Shown: positions 54,640-64,000 of the stretch, piece by piece | Layout: every line of letters starts with the position of its first letter | Position numbering within the stretch: position 1 is the first letter of the stretch | Source: Platycnemis pennipes | Lineage: Eukaryota; Arthropoda; Insecta; Odonata; Platycnemididae | Length of the DNA stretch: 64,000 nt | Direction: 5' to 3' | Assembly: GCA_933228895.1 (NCBI GenBank) | Contig: OW121856.1 | Location: 18,431,805-18,495,804 of the forward strand | Position numbers and translations under genes: made by a program | The notes under the pieces: generated by a model | Database searches by the model: none | Told to the model about the DNA's origin: nothing | Seen by the model: the letters and a program-made list of their open reading frames with translations, nothing else

Positions 54640-56195
54640 TGGGTAGGAACCCCGGACCCCAGTGCCTACCGATGTTATGTTTCGCACATTTATTCATCTA
54701 AAACCTAGGTCACTTCTCTTCACGTCCTCAGGAGGAACCTAGCCCTTGACGTTATAATCAATTGGATAAGAGAAAAATTCATCAAATTAAGTATGCACCC
54801 CTTATGTAGCTCACTTCGCTCTTCCTAATTTCCCAAATAATACGACCACAATAACACTATTGAACGCACCCAGTCATTTGATTTAATAAGAGTGTGGTTG
54901 TGTTTTCATGAAGTCTTGGATTATTTCCCTTTCCTGTTTACAGGCAAGGCAGTGGCTCGGGCTGAGTTAAAAATATCAGTTGATAGAATAAAACAGATAA
55001 AAAGTTGGCTCGAATTGATTTCATCAAAGTTTACCTTCTGCAACTACCAACAAGAATTTATATTATCTGACTCACGAAATTCATCTGAAAGACTTCCAAG
55101 TATTACAGCACGCCAGGCGTGCTGAAATACTTGGGAGTCATCGGAAAATAAAGCGAGGCTGCGAGAAAAACTTCTAAATACCCACTAATTAAATCGCCGC
55201 ATCCAAAATTATTATTCCTGTTGATCAAAAAGGGTTCTCGCGAGATCAGATGATAGAAGGGCGGCTGAAAATAGTCAAATTGAAGGAGGTTGCTCTTGGA
55301 TGCGGGAGAGAAGGATGAGTTTGAAGGAAGGAGTCGAGGAGCTCCTTTGAAAGGTGAAGAGCCCACATCCCTCTCTTTCTCTCGAGACTGGAGGCTGGGG
55401 AGAGGTAAAGAAAGTCGGAGAGAGGGAGGCACCTCTTGTGCGCGCACAATATATTGATTTCCCCCCGGGAGCCGCCGTGAACGGAAGGGGCCAAGGGGAC
55501 GGCCGCCAGGGCGAGGGTGTGCGTCCCATGGTGCCCTCGCCGAGGGTCGAACCGGTGGAGGCCCCCAGGGGAAAGGGAGGGGCGGCGGCGAGAGGAAACT
55601 TGCTTCGGGGGCCGCTGGGGAGGCCCATGTTTGAACTTAGTCGAAGTTTTAATCTTTCGACCCTTGGGAAACTAAAAGGAAACAACGTGCATTCATAAAA
55701 TAAAAGTTAAAAAAAACATACTTTTTAAAATCCTCTATTTTGTTTTAGAGGTGTACTAAAAATGTAAAAATATTTTTTTCTTACCGAAATTTCAACATTG
55801 TCTTGCTTCTAATGGTTTTAGCTAATGAAGGTAGTAATTTAAACCAAACTAATGGCAGAAATTTTTCTCTATATCGAAAATCAATTCAATGTAAATTCTA
55901 TCATTTCTTCACTAAGCCACATTTATTATAGTTGTATTACAATTTAGCATGAGTGTGTGTGCACAATTTAACGGAAATTGAACAATAGGAAGTGGGTGAG
56001 AATTCAATTGTAAGATTTCGCCCGGAAGGACAGACAAACAGAGTTGTCATGCTAAATAAAATCGATGAAAAAACTAGTCAATTGTGCTTTAGAATAAATT
56101 CGACGAAGAAAACCTTATCTCAACCGGTACTTGTACTCGTAACCCCTTAATTTAAAGAGCTTTACCCCTTTAGATACCAAGACTTCCTAATCCCC
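54640..56195. other. Intergenic; strongly GC-rich 55240-55640
   Basis: No gene I can support. The 55440-55640 core is very GC- and CpG-rich, with overlapping proline/glycine/arginine-rich frames on both strands and no motif. It may be a CpG island or an unrecognised exon. A second copy of the 37506-37600 repeat lies at 55718-55795. Confidence 0.4.
55718..55795 (+). repeat. About 80-bp interspersed repeat, copy 2
   Basis: Shares CATACTTTTTAAAATCCTC and ATATTTTTTTCTTACCG with 37506-37600. Confidence 0.5.
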
Positions 56196-56197
56196 TG

Positions 56198-56383
56198 TGG
56201 TGTTCAAGAGCCCTTAAGGGACAAGATGTTGCCGGCTTGCCGCACATACAAATGCCACAGACAAGCCGCGGTCATGCGCAACTACGGCTACAGCTAGTTC
56301 GTTCCTCCGAAAGACTACGGTTTGTCTTTGAAATTTGCACGTTCGGCAGGCCGGCAATATCTTGTCCTCTATAGAGTTCCACC
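56198..56383. repeat. Foldback MITE
   Basis: Arms of about 80 bp pair GGACAAGATGTTGCCGGC (left) with the inverse of GCCGGCAATATCTTGTCC (right), extending outward through GTGGTGTTCAAGAG/GGTGGAACTCTATAG with mismatches. Non-coding. Confidence 0.6.
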
Positions 56384-58300
56384 GGAGAGAAGAAAGCCTT
56401 GGTAGCTAAATGGTAAAGCACCCAGCCCCGGCACCCTGTGCTTACTTCGGTGATCAAAGGTTCAACAATGTTTCTCAGTATGCTTTAGTACGTACGAGCT
56501 CGTAGTATTTAGTATGCTTTAGTATTTTGTCGCAGTATGCTATAGTAACATGTAAGGGAGGACCTACAGTCCATCGCAAGAGTGAGAAGAAGAAAGAAAG
56601 TCATTTCCCTACAAGCGTTGATGGATATTTTGACAATTAACTACAGAAACATATTTGTTAGAGATGTACCAGGCATTTGGAACTAGCACGATACACATGA
56701 ATTCACATAATTTTTATTATTTTGTCAGCTGTAAAACCTAAAAATTTACTTATCGATTGTACGAAATCTGAAAAAATACGATATTTCGTGATGCAACTTA
56801 AGAGTTGCATAGATAAAATCAGCATCTTCATTTTATATTGATTCCTCAATCGTTAGAGAATTTATTTACGGCTACATGAAATTCAGAAATTCTTCTATGA
56901 CCAGATTCAGAACCTTCATGACCAGCTTGGATTTGAACACATGAAATAGGTTCCCCGAATAATAACTTTACGCGTACTTTATAGAAGTAAACATTACATA
57001 AACAAGTAAAATCACTTTGAATCAAAAATTTCTCACCACACCATTCGTTGAAACCTCGTCAAATCTTTATTTTATATTTGTTTGAGACATAGAATTTTAA
57101 CTAAATATGTATTCAAACTTATTCATATGGACCCGGCGAGAAAGCAGTCGAGTTACGTATTTTAATGATTTACCGATCACCAAAATATTATCTAAACAAC
57201 ATCACAGGCATATGCGCATTTGTAAAATGCCAATGGGAATAGGGAGATAGCAACTATATTACATTATCATAAGCCAAAACTTCAGGGACAGTGTGAAAAA
57301 CTCTGTTCCCCAAGTACAAATTCTGATCCGGACAGTAACTTAGTTGAAATGAAATGTGAGCTGAGATTGTAAAGGCTGAAGGGGAGAAGGACAAGAAAGA
57401 ACGAAGGAGAACGTCTGAGCTTGGAACTGCACGAAATGGAAGAAACAACAGGAGTTCGTGGCAACGTGTTGAAGGAAGATAACGGGGCGGGAATAACTTG
57501 GAAGACATTGGAAAAAATAAAGGCAAGAATTAGAAGAACAGCAGAGGAAATGATAAAATCAGTAGACGCGGGAGTGATCAAGAAGTTATAGTTAATAGTA
57601 GAAATCATGGAGAAAATTGAGCAAAGAAGGAAGTGAAAAATGTGGACAGGGACAAGGCAGGAAACGATATAGGAAATAACTATCTTAGGAGAGAAACAAA
57701 GAGAGGAAGAGCAATGTGGTGGAGAAGGCAGTGGGAGGAAAAGTAGTCTACAGAGAGAAGGGAAATTGGTAGCATTTACTCAAAGATTTTCAGGAATGTT
57801 TTCAGGCATCAGGAAATGAAAAACGATACCGTAAATCAAGATCGATAAAATATGTCACTATTGTATCGAGAAGAGGTTCAGCGAAGGTGAAAATAATGAT
57901 GGATGAACTGTACGGAAGCGATAAAAGGTCTACGAGCGTGGGCACAGAAGAAGAAAAGGACGCAAATAATCATGAAATGGGACCAGGAATTCTAAATAGC
58001 AAGAGGAGGCGTGAGGAAGACGAGAAAAGCGAAGGGGACTGGCAATGTCCCATTAGAGTCACTTAAGAACCTAAGGTGAGTCAGAAGAAAGATTTTTGTG
58101 ACTATTCCGTAGTATGCACGAGGGAATTTGGTCAAATTATTCATAAAAACTGTATTAAGTCCTATACCGATAAGAAGATTACAAGGAATCGCGAAGACTT
58201 CAAGACCTAACGTTTAATCACGAATCCTGTGAAAAATTCTTGTTTAGTCCCGGGCTCTCATATCTGATGAGCCATATAAGGTAATTTAGGGCATAGCTAA
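56384..58300. other. Intergenic; purine-rich 57330-58060
   Basis: A local AGTATGCTTTAGTA-type repeat occurs three to four times at 56470-56550. The 57330-58060 stretch is strongly purine-rich on the plus strand, like the A/G-rich coding sequence of the RTE family, but I cannot align it. No gene supported. Confidence 0.4.
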
Positions 58301-58304
58301 CCTT

Positions 58305-58740
58305 GGTATCATCATCATCAGTCAGCAATCCTAAGTTTTGGTTTGACCCTCCACTCGATTCTTCTTTCGGCCAACCTCTTCGTACTAACTTAATTCTTCT
58401 CTTTCACATCCTGTACGACCTGTCTCATACGAGGCCTGCCTTTTCCATTCTTCCCGTACATTTATTCCTCGAGGAATGTCTTCATCAGTCCATCGCGTCT
58501 TAAGATATGATCGATTGAGATGCCCCGTCTTCTTTTTCGAGTTTTCAGCAGACTTCTCTTTTCTCCCACTCTTCTTGAGGTTTCTTCGTTTGTCACTCGG
58601 TCGATCCATTTTAACTTCATACCCGGCCTTGACTTCTCTGTTGCTGCTATCGTCCATGATTTTCTGCCATACGATAGCATGCTCCAGATGTGTGAAATGT
58701 TTCCTCACTTCCACACTTATATTTGCAGCTGTATATAGCC
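58305..58740 (-). pseudogene. RTE-like retrotransposon 3' end, minus strand
   Basis: The minus strand reads GRKSWTIAATEKSR, then a DRVTNEETSRRVGEKRSLL-type block and LRRDGLMKTFLEE. It ends in the GATGATGATGATAC tail at 58305-58320. It is the same family as the copies at 50330 and 53230, 5'-truncated near the GCAGCTGTA site. Confidence 0.65.
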
Positions 58741-58744
58741 TTGA

Positions 58745-59935
58745 TGATTGATTCTTTTTATCAATTTATCCGATTTGTATAGTTGAAGTTGAGGGTCATA
58801 CCTGTCTTCTGCCACTAGTACTGCGTATCGAGATAACCATCAGTAGCTATATAAATGTCTTTAAGTAACCCCTGCCTCTCTCCCTATTTTTGAAAAATAT
58901 GCATCGTTTCCCTCAGGAAACTTCCATTTTATATTTATTGTTGCTCCCCTACTTCTAGGTCATCCTATTAACTTCACAAAATATTGCATTACTGATCTCT
59001 ACTCCAAAGGTTTCACATCGTACTTTTAAATTCATGCGCCACTGTAAAGAATCCTTAAAATAGTCTAGATAACAGTTATCATCCAATGTCACTGATTTAA
59101 TTTCCTCCACAATTCAGTTTCATTCCCTTCATTCGTCTCTTATAAAGTCGCTTAGAATGTAGAAACTTCTTTACAAACATATTCAGGGTTAATATAAGAT
59201 GCAAATGTGTTTAAGGTAACCCCGCAAATGCAACCACTATTCAATCACCGGAATTCACCGAGGAAAGAAGGAAATCTCCTTTTAAGTTGTCTCCATGCGG
59301 TAGAGACAAAATTATTGTATACACATTGAGTGTTTTATTATACCATGCACGCAAATATATGCATCATGCTATTCATTCCATAATACGCCTTCAAATGTCA
59401 TCAAAACAGACTGGATATATTCTTTAAAACTTTTCATTTATATTCTTACGTCTCTATTTGCATCATGGCTGTCCCTTCACTCCCTTTTCCACCGAGAAAT
59501 CTTAATTTTGGTTTATTATATCCCTTTTCCTCTGACTTTTATTAATACTATCACTGTTTACCGATGTCTCTTTCTGCAAGAGTAATTAAACGAATAGCAT
59601 CTACTATTTTGTTTCACTTCAGAGAGGGAATCCAACTGACTTTATTAATTCTCTACATGTCAAATTCTGCCCTATGTAATATAATTTAAATAAACTCAAA
59701 ATATCTCTTTTTTTTTTTCCTTCAAAGTTGAGCGATCCACTAAAGAGCCACCGTCTAGCTCTCCCTATGAAGAATGCTTATAAATATAGACATATGTATT
59801 CTACGTTGACATTGGGTGAGACTTTCAACAAATTATCTAACAAATAATAAGTGTGGTTTAAACTAATTCAATGTGAATTTTTTATTGCGTATTACCGTTC
59901 CACCAGTTAGGGTAGTTTTTGATGGAATACTTCTG
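58745..59935. other. AT-rich intergenic, nothing recognised
   Basis: T-rich run near 59707-59720. No gene or repeat supported. Confidence 0.5.
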
Positions 59936-59937
59936 CT

Positions 59938-60276
59938 GGGAATCGGGTTGGTGTGATGGCTTGAGTACTAGCCTCCCATCCCGAGGGACCCGGTTAGATT
60001 CCTTGCAGTGGAGGATTTTTCATTGGCAAACCAGTTCCTACTTTAGTGCCTAATGGAAGGCATTTCAGGGTCAGTACTTAGTCTGTCACATGGGACGTTA
60101 AGCCGTGGTCTTCTGTGGCGCCTGTCGTTAAGGGAAGGCTAATTCCGACGCCGGGTTTCTCTCCACCCTTCCTCCGTTCCCTGAAGTGTTCCTACCATTA
60201 CCCAGTTACCCACCTAATGGCTTAAATGGCTCAAATGACCTCAGCTGTCAGTCGCCTCCCCTGAATAACTAACTAA
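59938..60276 (+). mobile_element. tRNA-derived SINE
   Basis: Same family as 42201-42870: GGTTGGTGTGATGGCTTGAG (A box), GGTTAGATTCC (B box), then the shared body CAGGGTCAGTAC, GCCTGTCGTTAAG, CCGACGCCGGGTTTCTCTCC and a GTTCCTACCATTACCC stretch. It appears full length. Confidence 0.7.
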
Positions 60277-60279
60277 CCC

Positions 60280-61140
60280 TATTTTCCGTATTGCTCTTTC
60301 CCTACATCATTTCTTTCTCCAGATACACCTACTCCCAACCTTTCCAAAACGTCTATAATTCCGTTTCTTTCCGCCCTCTTCCTCGCTTGCCCAGAGTGGC
60401 AACATGTTTCAACGATTCCTTTCAGCATCCTATATCATCGCCAGGTAGGCACACGCTAGTTCCACCCACACAATTCACGCCACAACTGTCTTTCTCCTCT
60501 CCCTTCATTCGCCCCCGTCCACCCTCACCTCCAACCTTTCAATCCCGCATCACAAAATCACCCAATCTAGCCTCGCCATCTCTCTACAGAGACCCACTTT
60601 GTTCAAAGCCACGCCCCATAGCCAACTCCATGCTAAACTTTCCGTCAAATCTTTGCTCAAGGCTCTTATCATAAGTTCTATTCTTATGGGAAATGCTTTT
60701 TTGGCTAAAATAATCCTTCAACTCACATCATTATTACTACGCCCACCTTGATCCAAAATGTATATAATCAAACTTTCCCATCTATTGTGGCCAATGTCTT
60801 CCATTATTAGATTCAATTTTGCGTTTGTTTTCCTCAATAATGTAATTACTTGAGCTCTAGGATTGTTTTCCAGCGTATAATTCTTGTGAGGATATCCTTT
60901 TTAAAATAATTTGACATTAAATCATAAATTAATTTCAGCTATCATACGCAACTTCATTAGTTGGGAGTCCTTATGAGGAATAATATCAATACACCGTCGT
61001 CGAGTAATTTCGGAATATCAGGAACATTCTTCAAAAATATCACATGAAAATCTTGATGATTACAAAATTATGAAAAGGATATTTTTTCAATAACATATGA
61101 AGTAATTAGCATCAGGAACACGTTTGTGTGGTATCTCGTG
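60280..61140. other. Intergenic, nothing recognised
   Basis: A pyrimidine-rich stretch at 60290-60670 gives a 127-codon low-complexity frame, which I do not accept as a gene. Confidence 0.45.
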
Positions 61141-61144
61141 CAAA

Positions 61145-61390
61145 TGCATAATTAGGATCTACATCTACATCTAAATTTGGTAAATGATCGGCTCCTGAAG
61201 GTAAGGTTGTCGGAACAATTCCCGGAACGGGCATTTCCTTGACGTTCGCAGTTTTGTTTTTTGACATCTGCATCAACGCCTTACCCTGAAAGCCACCGCC
61301 AGAGTGTGTGGCGGGGGTGAAGATCACCAAACATTGACATGCACTAGACTACTACATGGAAATACGCCACATAGTCTATATCTATAAAAA
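61145..61390 (-). mobile_element. LINE 3' tail, split
   Basis: A TACATCTACATCTA tail piece at 61158-61175, then about 85 bp of other sequence, then the family 3' end CTGAAAGCCACCGCC, GTGTGTGGCGGGGGTGAAGATC to 61390. The intervening segment may be a small insertion. Confidence 0.5.
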
Positions 61391-61394
61391 GAAA

Positions 61395-61720
61395 CCGAGG
61401 GGTGGCTGTTAAAGGTCTGAGGAATTTGAGGGACAGCAAGAAAGGGAGGGAGGGGGACAATACTGAGAACCCGCATCTTAGCCCTCCGAACACCCCCCCT
61501 CATATTGGTCCGTTGGAGAGAAAGTTCCCCGAGCGCTCAAAGGCCGCCCCTGGCGCCACTACTCCTCTCCCTTCTGCCGGCATGACAGGGGCAGGTGAGC
61601 TGTGCCGGCCCTGCGAGGGCTCTGGCTTGAAAATGAAGACGATATTTTTCCCCATTCATATACTCCTTTCGACAAACAGAAATAATTTTATTACGATGAC
61701 AATATACACGCAGGTCTAGG
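61395..61720. other. GC-rich intergenic, nothing recognised
   Basis: A 105-codon proline-rich frame lacks motifs. No gene supported. Confidence 0.4.
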
Positions 61721-61725
61721 TCCTA

Positions 61726-61863
61726 TCCAGGGGGGGTGTGCTTGAATCGTTCGAGATTGATTCCGGTACGGAATAATTCCGAACACAATGTAAAAACATA
61801 CGAGTGAGTCCTTAGTTACGTACCGGAATCAATCCCAAGCAATTCAAGCACACCCCCCCTGGA
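61726..61863. repeat. Foldback MITE with TCCAGGGGGGGTGTGC ends
   Basis: The left arm starts TCCAGGGGGGGTGTGCTTGA and the right arm is its inverse, continuing inward through GATTGATTCCGGTACG. Total 138 bp, non-coding. Confidence 0.65.
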
Positions 61864-61884
61864 CGATCAATCTTTCAATTATCT

Positions 61885-61970
61885 CTAGCCGGCTGTGGAA
61901 GCCAGATCGGTAAAGCGCCAGCAGGCTAACCCAAGATGAGGTGAGTTTAAATTCCGCTTCTGGCATAAAC
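61885..61970 (+). mobile_element. tRNA-like SINE head (weak)
   Basis: GCCAGATCGGTAAAGCGCC and GTGAGTTTAAATTCCGC resemble A and B boxes at tRNA spacing. There is no convincing acceptor stem or body. Confidence 0.3.
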
Positions 61971-62157
61971 GTCTTCTCCGCATTAGGATTAAGCTTGGGA
62001 TTAAATTCGATTAGGCATTGATTTCTACCTCAAGCAGTTGGAGCACGTTATACAAAAGTATCGGCACCAAAAATGGCATCGGCAGTTACTTTGTGGAATT
62101 CCTTCATAATTAAACAGTCGGTTAAACAAAGTATTTCATTATTTGAAGAAAGTCCTT

Positions 62158-62583
62158 CGATTGGAGCATGTTTCTTCACGGCAGTGAGGCATGGACGATG
62201 ACAGCAGAGGAGAAGAAAAGGGTAGAATCAATCGAAATGTGGTGCTACAGAAGAATGCTGAAGATTAAATGGATCGACCGAGTAAGTAACGAGGAAGTTC
62301 TAAGAAGAGTAGGAGAAAAAAGAAGTCTGCTGGCAACTCTAAAAAGAAGAAGGGGCAACTTAATCGGCCATATCTTGAGACACGATGGCCTGATGAAGAC
62401 TATCGCCGAAGGAAAAGAGAACGGGAAGATTGAAAAAGGCAGGCCTCGTATGAGATACATGGAACAGGTTGTGAGGGATGTAAAAGAGAAGAATTACGTC
62501 ACAATGAAAAGGTTGGCCGACAGAAGAACAGAGTGGTAAGCTGCGTCAAACCAATCTTGGGATTGTTGACCAATGATGATGAT
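62158..62583 (+). mobile_element. RTE-like retrotransposon 3' end with 13-bp target duplication
   Basis: A 5'-truncated copy with an intact 3' coding frame (62168-62539): HGSEAWTMTAEEKKRVESIE, WCYRRMLKIKWIDRVSNEEV, GHILRHDGLMKT and MKRLADRRTEW. Its TGATGATGATG tail ends at 62583. Flanked by GAAGAAAGTCCTT at 62145-62157 and 62584-62596, a perfect target duplication. This is the youngest RTE copy in the window. Confidence 0.85.
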
Positions 62584-62604
62584 GAAGAAAGTCCTTACAC
62601 TTTC

Positions 62605-62825
62605 CCGGCGTATTGACTGAGTAAATTCTCCTCTGGTGTTCATCCGGGTTAGAATCTCCATCTCCGCCGACGTTTCGATGACCGACTCGCTCATCGTCTT
62701 CAGGTCTTCCACGGCATTGTCTTCATTGCCCTGAAGATGATGTCAGTCATCGAAGCGTCGTCAAGATGTTGTGTCTATTCCGGATAAAGACCCGAGAAGA
62801 ATGTACTCATTTGATTATTTTGATC
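62605..62825. repeat. Inverted repeat with hammerhead-like motifs
   Basis: The minus strand at 62702-62668 reads CCTGAAGACGATGA, a loop, TCATCGAAACGTC. The plus strand at 62729-62760 reads CCTGAAGATGATGTCAGTCATCGAAGCGTCG. Both follow the CUGANGA, stem, GAAA order with a GATGA/TCATC stem, and they face away from each other around a CTTCAGG...CCTGAAG hairpin. The layout resembles inverted terminal repeats of Penelope-like elements. Confidence 0.45.
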
Positions 62826-62886
62826 ACCTTTACAAACTTCTATTAAATAATGAGGTTTCTGGCGTGATTGAGAGGAAACGGAACAT

Positions 62887-63007
62887 AACTGCACTTGAAT
62901 GATGAGCAATATCCACAGAGATGGACGATTATTGCGACCGGGTCCGGTTTTTTTCGCTTCTGATAAACGTTATCTCTGTGGATGTTGCTCATTATTCAAG
63001 TGCAGTT
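62887..63007. repeat. Perfect-looking hairpin, 35-bp arms
   Basis: The arms AACTGCACTTGAATGATGAG (continuing to CCACAGAGAT) and its inverse at 62972-63007 pair with very few mismatches around a 50-bp loop. Family unknown. Confidence 0.65.
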
Positions 63008-63019
63008 AAACTTCTATTA

Positions 63020-63570
63020 CGTGTAACTATGTCTATTAATGTTAGTTATTTTTCACTCGGAATTTGTAACCATATGGTTCCATGACTGCTGAAAAACCTT
63101 TGATGGCAAAAAATACTTGCGTGGTAACCTATATTGCTGGACATTAAAGAGAGGTTGATTCTAAACTCTTCATCTTAGCCCCAATTTCCTAAGCCCATTA
63201 AATATTTTCGCCAGACCAAGAAAGGAGGCAGCCGTAGTGGTTACAATCTTGGGGCATCCTTCTTAGACTTTTTTCTTTATACAACTGGGCTCCCCTCTGC
63301 ATTACCAAGGATAATCGGCACTGAACAGTTATTAGTCCTATGGTTGGAATAAGTACTTCCATCACTTTCACCTTCTATCGGGCGTGAAAGTAAATAATTC
63401 AGAAGTCGGTTCTGCTAAATATTTTAATTTCCCGCAACAGTCTCGTGGCACCCCTAGCTATTTCCCCGACACCCTGAAGTTCCGCGGCATGCCAGTTGCA
63501 AACCACCGCCCTTTGTTTATTTTCCGAATTAAACATATATTCATTGGATGCTAAATGCTCATATGAGACC
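63020..63570. other. Intergenic, nothing recognised
   Basis: No gene supported. Confidence 0.45.
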
Positions 63571-63572
63571 AT

Positions 63573-63646
63573 AAATGTGCGAAAAAAACATTTTCCTTTT
63601 ACTTTTCTAAAAAATGTACGAAAAAAACATTTTCCTTTGACTCTCC
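63573..63646 (+). repeat. Two-copy direct repeat
   Basis: The unit ATGT(G/A)CGAAAAAAACATTTTCC followed by TTT(T/G)ACT occurs twice, about 37 bp apart, directly before the Helitron helicase fragment. Confidence 0.6.
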
Positions 63647-63651
63647 CACAG

Positions 63652-64000
63652 TTCTTTTGGTGATTCCTCTTGATCGATCATTGAAAGATTTGCATGGAAA
63701 CATCAGACCATTTGGGAACGCATTACTATTGCTTGCCGGTGATTTCAGGCAAACATTACCTGCGATTCCTTGATCGACACCAGCGGATGAAATAAATGCT
63801 TGCCTAAAATACTCTACTTTGTGGTGACCCGTAAAGACATCGAAATTAACTACAAATATGAGTGTTCAGCTGCAAAACGATCGATCAGTGGGATACTCTT
63901 ACATCAATTGATGGAGATCGGGAACGGAGAGGTGCCGGTTGATCTGACCTCAAGACGAATTTCACTGTCTCATAACTTCTGCAATTTAGTGACGTCAAAA
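63652..64000 (+). pseudogene. Helitron Pif1-like helicase, partial
   Basis: The plus strand reads LKDLHGNIRPFGNALLLLAG then DFRQTLPAIP and a stop. After it come STPADEINACLKYS, LTTNMSVQLQNDRSV and, in another frame, EIGNGEVPVDLTSRRISLSH then NFCNL. This is the conserved middle of the Pif1-family helicase of Helitron Rep/Helicase proteins, including the motif III GDFRQ that contacts nucleotide. The in-frame stop and frameshift mark it as a relic. It continues past the end of the window. Confidence 0.8.

Noticed and set aside
55354..55698. Proline/glycine/arginine-rich frame as an exon
   Set aside because: Both strands are open because of high GC; there is no motif or clear splice signal. Kept only as a compositional finding.
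60291..60674. 127-codon frame
   Set aside because: Pyrimidine-rich, low-complexity serine/proline sequence without motifs.
1..64000. CRISPR arrays, bacterial operons, rRNA genes
   Set aside because: No regularly spaced short repeats, no ribosome-binding-site-led gene clusters and no rRNA segments beyond the short 5S-like match.

Overview
This is a gene-poor, repeat-dense stretch of an animal nuclear genome, most likely an insect or other arthropod. The signs are split exons with GT/AG signals, AT-rich background, abundant non-LTR retrotransposon 3' ends, hAT and other cut-and-paste DNA transposons, tRNA-derived SINEs, foldback MITEs and a Helitron helicase fragment. I see no bacterial operons, tRNA or rRNA genes, or CRISPR arrays. 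The species cannot be fixed from sequence alone.

The standout locus is at 27223-31694: a complete, young, 4.47 kb Polinton/Maverick-type virus-like element. It has 240-bp terminal inverted repeats (TIRs) that differ at a single position in my reading. They begin with AG and are flanked by a perfect 6-bp target duplication, ACCACA. Inside are an N-terminally truncated major-capsid-like gene, an adenain/Ulp1-type cysteine protease with all catalytic residues, two small genes that look like diverged paralogs of each other, a two-repeat gene broken by one in-frame stop, and an unrecognised opposite-strand gene driven from a TATA box in the right TIR. No DNA polymerase B, integrase or packaging ATPase is present, so it is probably a deletion derivative mobilised in trans, or an unusually small lineage. 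It sits inside the transposase of a hAT relic, which itself appears to sit in the tail of a LINE copy: a three-layer nest.

Region by region: 1-3.87 kb is AT-rich with no gene; 3.88-6.49 kb is a decayed hAT element with minus-strand transposase pieces; 8.4-9.3 kb holds paired MITEs, a foldback and an inverted pair of hammerhead-like motifs; 10.9-24.7 kb is a series of SINE and LINE relics; 26.7-32.3 kb is the nested virus-like element; 32.4-34.3 kb holds a possible 5S-derived SINE, a LINE and a SINE with target duplication; 34.29-34.46 kb is the only convincing host coding exon, encoding an IQ calmodulin-binding motif; 34.6-36.9 kb shows a DNA transposon whose empty site is preserved in a nearby duplicate, plus a TTAA-flanked MITE. 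From 37 to 50 kb there are SINEs, LINE tails, hAT MITEs and a hammerhead-like motif. From 50.3 to 54.6 kb lie two copies of one RTE-like retrotransposon in tandem. From 56 to 64 kb there are foldbacks, RTE 3' ends (one with a perfect 13-bp target duplication), another hammerhead-like pair and a partial Helitron Pif1-like helicase.

Apart from the IQ exon, the recognisable coding capacity belongs to mobile or virus-like elements. The virus-like element is the only block whose genes look recently functional as a set (capsid, maturation protease, accessory proteins).
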